64,000 bases of DNA from Streptomyces sp. NBC_00523. GTDB lineage: Bacteria; Actinomycetota; Actinomycetes; Streptomycetales; Streptomycetaceae. The notes beneath the pieces were generated by a model. The model saw nothing but the letters and a program-made list of their open reading frames with translations, was not told where the DNA came from and did no database searches. Position numbers and translations under genes: made by a program. The stretch spans positions 6,014,001 to 6,078,000 of the forward strand of contig NZ_CP107836.1 of the NCBI RefSeq assembly GCF_036346615.1. Reading direction: 5' to 3'. Numbering within the stretch: the first letter of the stretch is position 1; each line of letters begins with the position of its first letter. This document shows, piece by piece, positions 52,001 through 59,389 of this stretch.

Positions 52001-52924
52001 ATCCAGCAGCTCTCGCAGGTCTTCGACGGGTACCAGCAGGCGGTGGTCGGCCTCGGCCGCCTCCGCGCCCTGATGAACACCCCCGCCGGCACCCCGCCCG
52101 CCCCGAGCCCCCGCCCGGTGCCCGCGCTGCGCGGCGAGGTCGAGTTCGACGCGGTGTCCTTCGGATACGCGGGCGCCGGCGGCCAGCAGGTCCTGCACGG
52201 GGTGAGCCTGCGCATCGAACCGGGCGAGACCGTCGCGCTCGTCGGCGCCACGGGCGCGGGCAAGTCCACCGTGGTCAAGCTCCTCGCCCGGTTCTACGAC
52301 CCCTCGGCGGGCGCGGTCCGGGTGGACGGGCACGACCTGCGCGACCTGGACCTGACCGCCTTCCGGCGCAGGCTCGGCGTGGTCCCGCAGGAGGCGCACC
52401 TGTTCAGCGGCACCGTCCGCGACGCCATCGCCTACGGGCGGCCCGACGCCACGGACACCGAGGTGGAGCGGGCGGCCCGGGCGGTCGGCGCGCACGAGAT
52501 GGTCGCCGGGCTCCGGCTCGGCTACCTCACCCCGGTGGGGGAGCGGGGCCGCAACCTCTCCGCCGGACAGCGCCAGCTCCTCGCCCTGGCCCGGGCCGAA
52601 CTGGTCGACCCCGACGTGCTGCTGCTCGACGAGGCGACCGCCTCGCTGGACCTGGCCACCGAGCGCCGGGTCGCCGCGGCCACGGAGGTCCTGGCCCGTC
52701 GCCGTACGACCGTCGTCGTGGCCCACCGGCTGACCACGGCGGCCCGGGCGGACCGGGTGGTGGTGCTCGACGCGGGAACCGTGGTCGAGACCGGCACCCA
52801 CACCGAACTGCTCGCCGCCCGTGGCCCCTACCGGCGGCTGTGGGACGCCTTCCGGGAGACCGGCCCCGGCGCGGCCGTCGACCACCTGAATGTCAGTGAA
52901 CTCGTCAAGGAGAACGCACGATGA
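49085..52924 (+). CDS. Fused (TMD-NBD-TMD-NBD) ABC exporter
   Basis: 1279 residues, two half-exporters in one chain. Half 1: six-helix domain ~25-310, Walker A GPAGSGKST (~386), signature LSGGQRQRMAL, Walker B VLVLDDATSAID. Half 2: six helices ~690-960, Walker A GATGAGKST (~1053), signature LSAGQRQLLAL, Walker B VLLLDEATASLD. NBD1 has Asp where the catalytic Glu should be and NBD2 has an altered signature Gly, so one ATP site is probably degenerate, as in TmrAB-like heterodimers. The linker contains Pro/Gly and acidic EEDEDEQ. Coupled on both sides by 4-bp overlaps, so it works with the monooxygenase operon. Confidence 0.92.
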   Translation: MTDCPNPGTGPGGGTLRQPPPGWARRLLGYCLRHRTDLLMAFGAAVTAAVATAALPLVLRHVVDGVAAGTTASLVPWTGLLAALGALRFGASFTRRYRSGRLSLGVQYDLRNDAFAALLRLGGAQQDDLRTGLVVSRSISDITLIQTLLQFLPNLTGNALMFLFSLAVMAFLSPLLTVVALVVGPLLWLIALRSRRDLFPANWHAQQEAAEVASTVEATVTGVRVVKGFGQEQRELTGLERRARHLFASRLRVVRFTSRYNPALQAVPALGQVAVLALGGWMALHGRISLGTFLAFTTYLGSFVTPVRQVATLLTVWQQARAGAERVLEVVDEAPVITDAPHARELPDTPPALSWDDVTFGYGDGSPLLDGFTLDIRPGETLALIGPAGSGKSTAAALLPRFYDVPSGAVRVGGTDVRDLTLASLRSRIGYVFEESLLLSDTVRANIAYGMPDATDEQVRAAARIARADEFIERLPQGYDTLVGEQGLTLSGGQRQRMALARALIGDPAVLVLDDATSAIDARVEAEIHHRLRADDRRRTTLIIAHRRSTLELADRVAILDGGRVTDTGTPDELRGRSALFRDLLATDDRADDRADAPLAPDPGCPTPHLWLRPEEDEDEQLEGTAVRAAQALAEAAATSGPGRAGPGGGVLGSAPPSPELLAGLARLPLPAADPEVPTEQAVAADARFGLGALLRPFRLPLLLGLLLVALDAGAQITVPVLVRYGVDRGVAHQAGHVLLAAAAAAGLVVAANWLIGVAQVRTTGRTGERLLYTLRVKTFAQLQRLGLDYYERELGGRIMTRMTTDVDALSNFLQTGLITAVVSLLTVSGVLVALLVIDAELALVLLAALPLLIAATAVFRHYSVPAYREARERISAVNACLQENVTAIRVTQAFRREQRNAADFAVLARSFRDSRLRAQRYMGTFFPFVEFLGTLCSAAVLTAGAAQVRSGELSAGTLIAFLLYVELFFSPIQQLSQVFDGYQQAVVGLGRLRALMNTPAGTPPAPSPRPVPALRGEVEFDAVSFGYAGAGGQQVLHGVSLRIEPGETVALVGATGAGKSTVVKLLARFYDPSAGAVRVDGHDLRDLDLTAFRRRLGVVPQEAHLFSGTVRDAIAYGRPDATDTEVERAARAVGAHEMVAGLRLGYLTPVGERGRNLSAGQRQLLALARAELVDPDVLLLDEATASLDLATERRVAAATEVLARRRTTVVVAHRLTTAARADRVVVLDAGTVVETGTHTELLAARGPYRRLWDAFRETGPGAAVDHLNVSELVKENAR

Positions 52925-53964
52925 CGCAGTACCGCGATTTCGGCCGCACCGGAGTGAAGGTCAGCCCGCTGTGCCTGGGCACCATGATGTTCGGCGCCCG
53001 CGGCAACCCCGACCACGCCGACAGCGTCCGGATCATCCACCACGCCCTGGACTCCGGCATCAACTTCGTGGACACCGCCGACGTCTACTCGGCCGGGGAG
53101 TCCGAGACCATCGTCGGCAAGGCGCTGGCGAACGGCCGACGCGACAACGTCGTGCTCGCCACCAAGTTCCACGGCAGCCTCGGCACCGACCCCAACGAGC
53201 AGGGGAACAGCCGACGTTGGATCATCCGCGAGGTGGAGAACAGCCTGCGACGGCTGGGCACCGACTGGATCGACCTCTACCAGGTGCACCGCCCGGAGCC
53301 CGGCACCGACTTCGATGAGACCCTGGGCGCCCTCTCCGACCTGGTCCACCAGGGCAAGATCCGCTACATCGGCACCTCGACGTTCGAGCCGTCCGCGATC
53401 GTGGAGGGCCAGTGGACCGCCGAGCGGCGCGGTCGTGAACGCGTCGTCGCCGAGCAGCCCCCGTACTCGATCCTCGCCCGGGGCATCGAGCGGGAGGTGC
53501 TGCCCACCGCCCGGCGGTACGGCCTCGCCGTGCTGTCCTGGAGCCCGCTCGCCGGGGGCTGGCTCTCCGGCCGCTACCGCAAGGGCGCCGTCCAGCCGGA
53601 CTCCAGCCGCGCCGCACGCCAGGCGGGCCGCTTCGACATCGCGTCCCCGGAGAACACCGCCAAGCTCGAGGCCGCCGAAGCGCTCGCCCAGCTGGCCGAC
53701 GAGGCCGGGCTCACCCTCGTCCAGCTCGCCCTGGCCTTCGTGCTCGAACACCCCGCCGTCACCTCGGCGATCATCGGCCCGCGCACCCTGGAACAGCTGG
53801 AGGGCCAGCTCGGCGCGGACCGGGTGCGGCTGAGCCAGGACGTGCTGGACCGGATCGACAAGATCGTCCCGCCCGGCACCAACCTCTCGTCCCGGGACGC
53901 CGGTTACCACCCGGCGGACCTCACCGACGCGGCCCTGCGCCGCCGTTCGCACCCCGCCGCGTGA
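52921..53964 (+). CDS. Aldo/keto reductase
   Basis: 347 residues. Catalytic tetrad visible: Asp51, Tyr56 (VDTADVYSAG), Lys82 (LATKF) and His123 (LYQVHRPE). The C-terminal NADP(H)-binding signature appears around VTSAIIGPRTLEQLEG. It reduces aldehydes or ketones, here perhaps a carbonyl product of the monooxygenase (desulfonation releases aldehydes). Last gene of the seven-gene operon; its ATG overlaps the exporter stop. Confidence 0.9.
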   Translation: MTQYRDFGRTGVKVSPLCLGTMMFGARGNPDHADSVRIIHHALDSGINFVDTADVYSAGESETIVGKALANGRRDNVVLATKFHGSLGTDPNEQGNSRRWIIREVENSLRRLGTDWIDLYQVHRPEPGTDFDETLGALSDLVHQGKIRYIGTSTFEPSAIVEGQWTAERRGRERVVAEQPPYSILARGIEREVLPTARRYGLAVLSWSPLAGGWLSGRYRKGAVQPDSSRAARQAGRFDIASPENTAKLEAAEALAQLADEAGLTLVQLALAFVLEHPAVTSAIIGPRTLEQLEGQLGADRVRLSQDVLDRIDKIVPPGTNLSSRDAGYHPADLTDAALRRRSHPAA

Positions 53965-54330
53965 TCAGGCGGCCGGCACCCGGTCCAGGAAGCCGCTGAC
54001 CGAGGCGATCCGGCCGTCATCGGCGAGCGTCGCCACGTCGAACCCGGCCACGGGCGCCGAGCCGTCGGGCGCGACCAGCTCCCACCCGAAGCGGACCAGC
54101 GCGTGGTGCCCGTCCACCGCGCCGAGCGGGCGGAACGTGAATCCGGGGAACTGCCGCTGGGCCCCGCCGATGGCGGCCGCCAGCTGCTCGTGGCCCCGTA
54201 CGTCGGCCAGCGGGTCGGTGTACGCGGCCTCGTCGGTGAAGGCCGCGGCGACGGCCTTCTCCCGCTCGTCCGGACCGGCGTTCCAGGCGGCGAAGTAGCG
54301 CTGCACGGCGTCGTCGTACGTGGTCATCAT
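53965..54330 (-). CDS. SnoaL/NTF2-like protein
   Basis: 121 residues from ATG 54330, preceded by GGAGGG. Typical small cone-shaped fold sequence: MTTYDDAVQRYFAAWNAGP, then AAFTDEAAYTDPLADVRGH, QRQFPGFTFRPLGAVDGHHA and VRFGWELVAPDG. Members are isomerases, hydrolases or non-catalytic binders. It directly abuts the convergent aldo/keto reductase gene with no hairpin between. Function not predictable. Confidence 0.82.
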   Translation of the reverse strand: MMTTYDDAVQRYFAAWNAGPDEREKAVAAAFTDEAAYTDPLADVRGHEQLAAAIGGAQRQFPGFTFRPLGAVDGHHALVRFGWELVAPDGSAPVAGFDVATLADDGRIASVSGFLDRVPAA

Positions 54331-54448
54331 GGGTCCCTCCGATAGGGCTCCCGGCCGGTGGGCCGGGAGCGCTGTGCTCGTGAGGAACACGATGTCCGAG
54401 GCCGCGCGGGGCGTCGATTACCTCCGGGGTAAGGGAGAACGGGCCTTC

Positions 54449-54901
54449 CTACGCCTCGTCCGCGATGACGTGCACCGCGGCCTCCTCGGCGGAGGCGGCG
54501 GCGCCGTCGATCCCGACGTCCTCGCCCGCGGTGCTGTCCGGGTCGTCGATGTCCAGGTCCCGGGTGAGCCGTCCGGCGCGGACGGTGCCGACCTCGCGGT
54601 CCCACGGTTCGCCGTCCCCGTCCACGACATCGCCCACCCCGTCGCCGGGCGGCCCGCCGTCCTCGGGCCGCTCTCGCGCGAGCCGGCTCTCCAGGGACTC
54701 GCCCCGGTGCTGCTCGGCGGCGGTGGTGCCCACGTCGTCCACCGCGTAGGGGCGCTCGGGCGGTGAATAACCCCGGTCCAGGACGTCGTCCACGTCCGGA
54801 TCGGCCAAGGTGTCCTCCGTGTCGAGCTGCTCGACCGGATCGGATGCCTCCGACTCCTGCTGGGGCTGATAGACGTCGTCCCCCAGGCCGGCCTCGTCCA
54901 T
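54449..54901 (-). CDS. DUF5709 family protein
   Basis: 150 residues beginning MDEAGLGDDVYQPQQESEAS, as in actinomycete DUF5709 proteins. Very acidic and low in hydrophobic residues, with a RGYSPPERPYAVDDVGTTAAEQ block and Asp/Glu-rich C-terminus ending AVHVIADEA. GGAAG precedes the ATG. Probably a largely disordered soluble protein; no function is known for the family to my knowledge. Confidence 0.75.
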   Translation of the reverse strand: MDEAGLGDDVYQPQQESEASDPVEQLDTEDTLADPDVDDVLDRGYSPPERPYAVDDVGTTAAEQHRGESLESRLARERPEDGGPPGDGVGDVVDGDGEPWDREVGTVRAGRLTRDLDIDDPDSTAGEDVGIDGAAASAEEAAVHVIADEA

Positions 54902-55069
54902 GGCGCTTCCCTTCCCGCGGCGGGGCTCTCCTTCAGCATAGGCAGCCCCCGCCCCGGCCCGCAGGACGCGCTCGCCCCTGCGTCCGGCCCGGGTCTGCGC
55001 AACCATGGAGGGTGCAGGCCGGGCGTGCCCGTGGGGCCGGCCCGGGGAAAGTCGTCTGGAGAGCCCGTC

Positions 55070-55300
55070 ATGGATTATCCGGAAAGCTACGAGCTCGTCT
55101 TCCAGTCCTCGGCTGTGGAGGACGATGCCGTCACCGTCCACCGGACGGCACAGAGCGGTGCGGGCGGACACCCCGTCTACGAGGACGACACCGGAATCGT
55201 CCGCGCCGAGATCAGCGATCACGCGGAGGTGCGCATGCTCGCCAGCGGCGGCCACCAGCACCTCGGAGCCCCGATGGTGGTGCGCGAGGACGCCGCCTGA
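55070..55300 (+). CDS. Small hypothetical protein, probably DUF6296
   Basis: 76 residues from ATG 55070, with GGAGAG eight bases upstream; an in-frame GTG at 55025 has no supporting ribosome site. The sequence (MDYPESYELVFQS at the start, then HPVYEDDTGIVRAEISDHAE and MLASGGHQH) recalls the small Streptomyces family DUF6296, from memory. No motif suggests an activity. It is followed 14 bases later by a strong terminator and is probably monocistronic. Confidence 0.65.
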   Translation: MDYPESYELVFQSSAVEDDAVTVHRTAQSGAGGHPVYEDDTGIVRAEISDHAEVRMLASGGHQHLGAPMVVREDAA

Positions 55301-55314
55301 CACGGCCGACAACC

Positions 55315-55346
55315 GACGCCCGGTCCGCAACCCCGGACCGGGCGTC
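55315..55346 (+). terminator. Stem-loop after the DUF6296-like gene
   Basis: Perfect 12-bp stem GACGCCCGGTCC (55315-55326) with GGACCGGGCGTC (55335-55346) and an 8-nt loop, 14 bases after the stop codon. It separates this gene from terD. Confidence 0.8.
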
Positions 55347-55514
55347 GTCGCCGTGTCCGTATCACGGGGACACGTACCCGTACATCATGCCGAGGCAGGA
55401 CAATCCGGCCGGGTGTCTCCCACACTTGGTCGAAATTTTGCCCCTGGTGAGGGGGAGCGGGAGGACACCAGGCAGACTCACCCTGTAGGAATCTCGCCAC
55501 GAAGAGGATCACGC

Positions 55515-56099
55515 ATGATCACGTTGAAGAAGGAAGACGGCCCGGCGGACCTGGACGGGGTGACCCACCTCTCCATCGGCGTCTCCTGGGACCCCACCGT
55601 CGGCAGCAGTGGCGGGCTGATGGGGAAGCTGAAGCAGAAGAAGGGCACCGACCTCGACCTGATCGCCATCGCGATGCAGGGCGCGGACCCGGTCCGGCTG
55701 GCCGGCCTGGACTCCCTGGACCCGCTGGGCAACGGCTCGCTGCTGCACAGCGGTGACAACCAGACCGGAAAGGGCGAGGGCGACGACGAGACGGTCACCG
55801 TCGACTTCGCGAAGGTCCCCTCGAACGTCACGGCGATCGTCTTCGTCGCCGCCGCGTACAAGAAGGGCAGCTCCTTCCAGAACGCGCGCAACGTCAGCAT
55901 CAAGGTCTACGACGCCACGGGCGGCAGCAGCCAGCAGGTCGCCGACATCTGGCCGAGCCTGCTCACCAACGACAACGGCTGCGCCGTGGCGAAGGCGATG
56001 CGCGTCGGCGCCGGCTGGAAGCTCCAGGTGATCAACGAGACCGGCAAGATCAAGCAGGGCGATGAGCACGCCCTGATGCGTTTCGCGATCAGCAAGTAG
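55515..56099 (+). CDS. TerD-family protein
   Basis: 194 residues from ATG 55515; the frame is open upstream but TerD similarity starts at MITLKKEDGPADLDG. The calcium-binding region is evident (HSGDNQTGKGEGDDE, ~75-90), with FVAAAYKKGSSFQNARNV later. TerD proteins bind Ca2+ and are linked to tellurite and stress resistance and, in Streptomyces, to differentiation. Upstream 55347-55514 contains AT-richer promoter-like sequence. No other ter genes are nearby. Confidence 0.9.
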   Translation: MITLKKEDGPADLDGVTHLSIGVSWDPTVGSSGGLMGKLKQKKGTDLDLIAIAMQGADPVRLAGLDSLDPLGNGSLLHSGDNQTGKGEGDDETVTVDFAKVPSNVTAIVFVAAAYKKGSSFQNARNVSIKVYDATGGSSQQVADIWPSLLTNDNGCAVAKAMRVGAGWKLQVINETGKIKQGDEHALMRFAISK

Positions 56100-56136
56100 T
56101 ACGCGTACGTCCCGGCCCCGGTCCGTGCGCGCCCGG

Positions 56137-57015
56137 TCAGTCGACCCGGCGTGCGCGGGCCGGGGCCGTCGGGTTCCCGGTGGCCAGCGGCGACCGCGCC
56201 AGCTCCACGCACCCCGCCGCGATCAGCCCCAGGGCCAGCAGCTCGGGCAGCACCCACCAGCCGGTGCGCACCTCCTCGCCGAACAGGGTCACCCCGTACA
56301 GGACGCTGATCAGGGCGTCGCCCAGCGTCAGACACGGCTGAACGGCGACGAGGGTGCCCGCCTGAAGGGCGTTCTGGAGCAGGAACAGCGCACCGACCCC
56401 CGCCACCGCCATCGCGTACAGCTGCCAGGAGCTGAACAGCGCCCCCGCGCCGCCCGTGTCGAGCCGCGCCATCGCGTCCTTCATCAGCGCGGCGGTCAGC
56501 GCGTAACCGCAGGCGGCGGCCGTGGCCAGCAGGGCGGCCCGCACATCGCCCCGGGTGGCCAGCGCGCCCGCGATCAGCAGCGCCTCGGCCACGCCCGTCA
56601 AAATCAGCGCCGGCACCCACGCCGCCCCGTGCACGCTGTCGCTTCCGCCGCCCGGCGCGGCCGTCGCCATGCCGAGGGCCAGCCCGGCCGTCACGGCGGC
56701 GACCCCCAGCCAGACCGTCCGTGGCAGGCGCGCCCGCATCATGAAACCGGCCAGGAGCAGGGTCGCCGGAAGCTCGATCACGAAGATCGGCTGCACCACG
56801 GAGATCGGCCCGGTGGCCAGCGCGACGGCCTGGCAGACGGCGGCGACGATGACCAGGGCGATCCCCGCGAGCCACACCTTCTGGCGCAGCAGATGGCCGA
56901 TGAGCGACACCCGCATGGCCTCGGTCTGCGGCACGTCGAGGGCGGCCCGGCGCTGGAGCACGGAGGCGGAGCCGTTGCTGAGGGCGGTCAGGACGGCGAA
57001 CAGGACGGCGATCAC
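56137..57015 (-). CDS. DMT-superfamily (EamA-like) transporter
   Basis: 292 residues with about nine to ten hydrophobic helices in two repeats (MIAVLFAVLTALSNGSASVL, VWLAGIALVIVAAVCQAVAL, ISVVQPIFVIELPATLLLAG, AALLATAAACGYALTAALMK, TGWWVLPELLALGLIAAGCV). It fits the drug/metabolite transporter superfamily; substrate unknown. GTG start. It diverges from the AlkZ-like gene. Confidence 0.8.
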   Translation of the reverse strand: MIAVLFAVLTALSNGSASVLQRRAALDVPQTEAMRVSLIGHLLRQKVWLAGIALVIVAAVCQAVALATGPISVVQPIFVIELPATLLLAGFMMRARLPRTVWLGVAAVTAGLALGMATAAPGGGSDSVHGAAWVPALILTGVAEALLIAGALATRGDVRAALLATAAACGYALTAALMKDAMARLDTGGAGALFSSWQLYAMAVAGVGALFLLQNALQAGTLVAVQPCLTLGDALISVLYGVTLFGEEVRTGWWVLPELLALGLIAAGCVELARSPLATGNPTAPARARRVD

Positions 57016-57137
57016 GGGACCATGATGCGGGCGGCCCCACCGCGATCCCGGCTTCGCCGGGGGAGGGCGTGGCGCCGCCGCACGTCGCGCCTCGGGGCGG
57101 CACCCTCGTGTGTGCCATTAGGTCAGAATCCGGCCTC

Positions 57138-58304
57138 ATGGCCGCGTACCGTGCCGTCATGGCCGCGAAGAAGAAGACCCCCGCAGGCGCCGCCCCCGTC
57201 CCCGTGCTCACGCCCCGGGCCCTCGGCCGGGCGACCCTGGACCGCCAGCTCCTGCTGCGCCGGACCGCGATGAGCGCCAAGGACGCCGTCACCCACCTCG
57301 TCGGCCTCCAGGCGCAGAACACCAAGCCGCCGTACTACCAGCTCCTGGCGCGGCTCCAGGGCTTCCGGCCCGCCGATCTGTCGGTGCTGATGGAGGCGCG
57401 CGAGGTCGTCCGCATCGTCTCCCTGCGCTCGACCATCCACACCCACACCGCCGAGGACGCCCTGACCCTGCGCCCCCTGATGCAGCCCGCCATCGACCGC
57501 GAGCTGAACATGTTCCGCAAGCGCCTCCCGGGCGTGGACCTGGACCGGCTGCGCGAGCTGAGCCGGGCGCACGTGGAGGAGGCGCCGCGCAGCCCGGAGG
57601 AGATCCGCGAGCGACTGCTCACGGAGTGGCCCGACGCGGACCCGCAGGCCCTCGGCATCGCCGCCCGCTGCCTGCTGCCCCTGGTCCAGGTGACCCCGCG
57701 CGGCCTCTGGGGCATCAGCGGCGGCGTCGCGCTCACCACCGTCGAGCGCTGGCTCGGTCACGCGGGTGAGGCGGCGCCCGACATGGAGCGCGCCGTGTTG
57801 CGCTACCTCGGCGCGTTCGGACCCGCGTCGGTGCGGGACATGCAGAGCTGGGCGGGCCTGACCCGCCTGATGGAGGTCTTCGAGCGGCTGCGGCCCCGGC
57901 TCGTCACCTTCCGCGACGAGCACGGCACCGAACTCTTCGACCTGCCCGACGCCCCGCGCCCCGCCGAGGACACCCCCGCCCCGCCGCGCTTCCTGCCCGA
58001 GTTCGACAACGTCCTCCTCGGCCACGCCGACCGCACCCGGATCATCCCGGCGGCCCTCAAGGGCCTCAACGGGGTGGGCAACCAGACCTACGGCAGCGTG
58101 CTGGTGGACGGGCTCTTCGCGGCGGTCTGGCGGCTGGACACCGCGCGCGACGCCCCCGCCGTCGTCACCGTCCAGGAGGTGCGCCCGCTGACGGCCGCGG
58201 AGCGCGAGGCCGTGACGGGCGAGGCGAGGGACCTGATGGCGGCGATGACCCCGGCGACGGAGTACGACGTCCGCTTCGGGGCGTTCGTGGACCTGGGGCG
58301 CTGA
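57138..58304 (+). CDS. Winged-helix DNA-binding protein of the AlkZ/YcaQ (HTH_42) family
   Basis: 388 residues from ATG 57138; ATG 57159 (MAAKKK) is an equally good start and gives 381. The N-terminus has VTHLVGLQAQNTKPPYYQLL with Gln58-Ala-Gln60, the Q-x-Q catalytic motif of AlkZ-type DNA glycosylases that unhook interstrand crosslinks and remove alkylated purines. A basic KKK tail precedes it. Further on come RSTIHTHTAED and FLPEFDNVLLGHADR, both typical of the family. DNA repair is therefore the favoured role. Monocistronic. Confidence 0.8.
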   Translation: MAAYRAVMAAKKKTPAGAAPVPVLTPRALGRATLDRQLLLRRTAMSAKDAVTHLVGLQAQNTKPPYYQLLARLQGFRPADLSVLMEAREVVRIVSLRSTIHTHTAEDALTLRPLMQPAIDRELNMFRKRLPGVDLDRLRELSRAHVEEAPRSPEEIRERLLTEWPDADPQALGIAARCLLPLVQVTPRGLWGISGGVALTTVERWLGHAGEAAPDMERAVLRYLGAFGPASVRDMQSWAGLTRLMEVFERLRPRLVTFRDEHGTELFDLPDAPRPAEDTPAPPRFLPEFDNVLLGHADRTRIIPAALKGLNGVGNQTYGSVLVDGLFAAVWRLDTARDAPAVVTVQEVRPLTAAEREAVTGEARDLMAAMTPATEYDVRFGAFVDLGR

Positions 58305-58401
58305 CGGGGGCGCGGATGCGGGGGACGGTTTACGGGGCGGGGGCGCCCTACGGCGTTGGGGGTCCTGCGGTGCGGGGTACGTCCGACGGCGCAAGACGCG
58401 C

Positions 58402-59253
58402 CTACGGCAGCAGCCCCGCCCGCCGGGCCGCCACCACCGCCTCCAGCCGGGTGTGCGCCCCCAGCCGCCGCATCGCGGACCGCAGATAGCCCTTCACCGT
58501 CTCCGGGCGCAGCCCCAGCCGGTCCGCCGCCACCGTGTTCGTGGCGCCCGCGGCCACGCACGCCAGCACATCGATCTCGCGCGGCGCGAGCCGGACCTCC
58601 CGCTCCCCGGGCTCCCGGGTGCCCGTCGCCGAGGCCAGCCGCCCGCACACCGCGAGCAGCTCGTCCCGGAGCGCCGGGTCCAGCACCTTCGGCATCAGGG
58701 CGCGCAGCTCGCGGTGCGCCTCCCGGACGTCCTCCCAGGCCCCCGCGGCCCCCGCCGCCACGGCAGCGGCATCCGGCTCCGGGCGGGTCGCGGCCAGCAG
58801 CTGCCGCACCTCGTCCCGGACCACCAGCGCCTGCTCCACGTCCCGGGCCGCGGCCACCGCCGCGTCGAACGTGCGGTCCCCGAGCGGGAGCGGTTCACGC
58901 AGCGCCCCGTACAGCACCCCCCGCACCTCGCGCCGCACCACGACGGGGACGGCGACCACCGAGCGCAGGCCCTCCGCCGCGACGGCCGTGTCGTACTCGT
59001 GGCTGATGTGGCGCGAGGAGCGGTAGTCGGTCACCGCGCACGGCCTCGACAGGGCCATGGACTTGCCGCCCAGGCCGCTGCCCGACGAGATCACGAGCCC
59101 GCGCAGCGCCGCCGTGCGCGCCCCGTTCACCTCGGCGATCCTGGCGTGGCGGCTGTCCGCGAGCAGCCCGCCGAAGGCGACCGGCAGCCCGCTCGTCCGG
59201 CGCAGCCGAAGCAGCGCCGCTTGCATTTCGACCGCGTCGACCGATTCCGGCAC
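58402..59253 (-). CDS. LuxR-family regulator with GAF domain
   Basis: 283 residues from GTG 59253, placed after a purine-rich AGAGGCGGCAGG; the frame extends 46 codons upstream without family-like sequence. The N-terminal ~165 residues form a GAF-like domain (IAEVNGARTAALRGLVISSG, SVVAVPVVVRREVRGVLYGA). The C-terminal LuxR helix-turn-helix is LAPREIDVLACVAAGATNTV ... LRPETVKGYL. This architecture is frequent beside acyl-CoA metabolism genes in actinomycetes. It diverges from the acyl-CoA synthetase pair and may control it. Confidence 0.87.
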   Translation of the reverse strand: MPESVDAVEMQAALLRLRRTSGLPVAFGGLLADSRHARIAEVNGARTAALRGLVISSGSGLGGKSMALSRPCAVTDYRSSRHISHEYDTAVAAEGLRSVVAVPVVVRREVRGVLYGALREPLPLGDRTFDAAVAAARDVEQALVVRDEVRQLLAATRPEPDAAAVAAGAAGAWEDVREAHRELRALMPKVLDPALRDELLAVCGRLASATGTREPGEREVRLAPREIDVLACVAAGATNTVAADRLGLRPETVKGYLRSAMRRLGAHTRLEAVVAARRAGLLP

Positions 59254-59360
59254 CCTGCCGCCTCTCTGCCCGGCCCCCGATGGAATGGCGGCCCCGCGAC
59301 ACCCCCGTCCGGGGGTGGTGAGACCTGGGTCACTGTTTACATCATGTGAGGAGCCATAGG

Positions 59361-59375
59361 ACCGACCGGGTCGGT
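59361..59375. promoter_or_regulatory. Perfect palindrome at the acyl-CoA synthetase start, candidate repressor operator
   Basis: ACCGACC-G-GGTCGGT, 7-bp arms around one base, ends 14 bases before the ATG at 59390 and just before its GAGGAGG ribosome site. The form resembles operators of TetR-family repressors of fatty or aromatic acid degradation rather than a LuxR site. No TetR gene is adjacent. Confidence 0.55.
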
Positions 59376-59389
59376 AAAGAGGAGGGCAC

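Noticed and set aside
48998..52885. A 1295-codon open frame antisense to the ABC exporter
   Set aside because: Same GC effect; composition is low complexity and no family is recognisable, whereas the plus strand has complete ABC motifs.
58305..58401. G-rich stretch with repeated GGGGCG units between the AlkZ-like and luxR genes
   Set aside because: Irregular, short and typical of GC-rich intergenic sequence; no repeat unit or stable hairpin could be supported.
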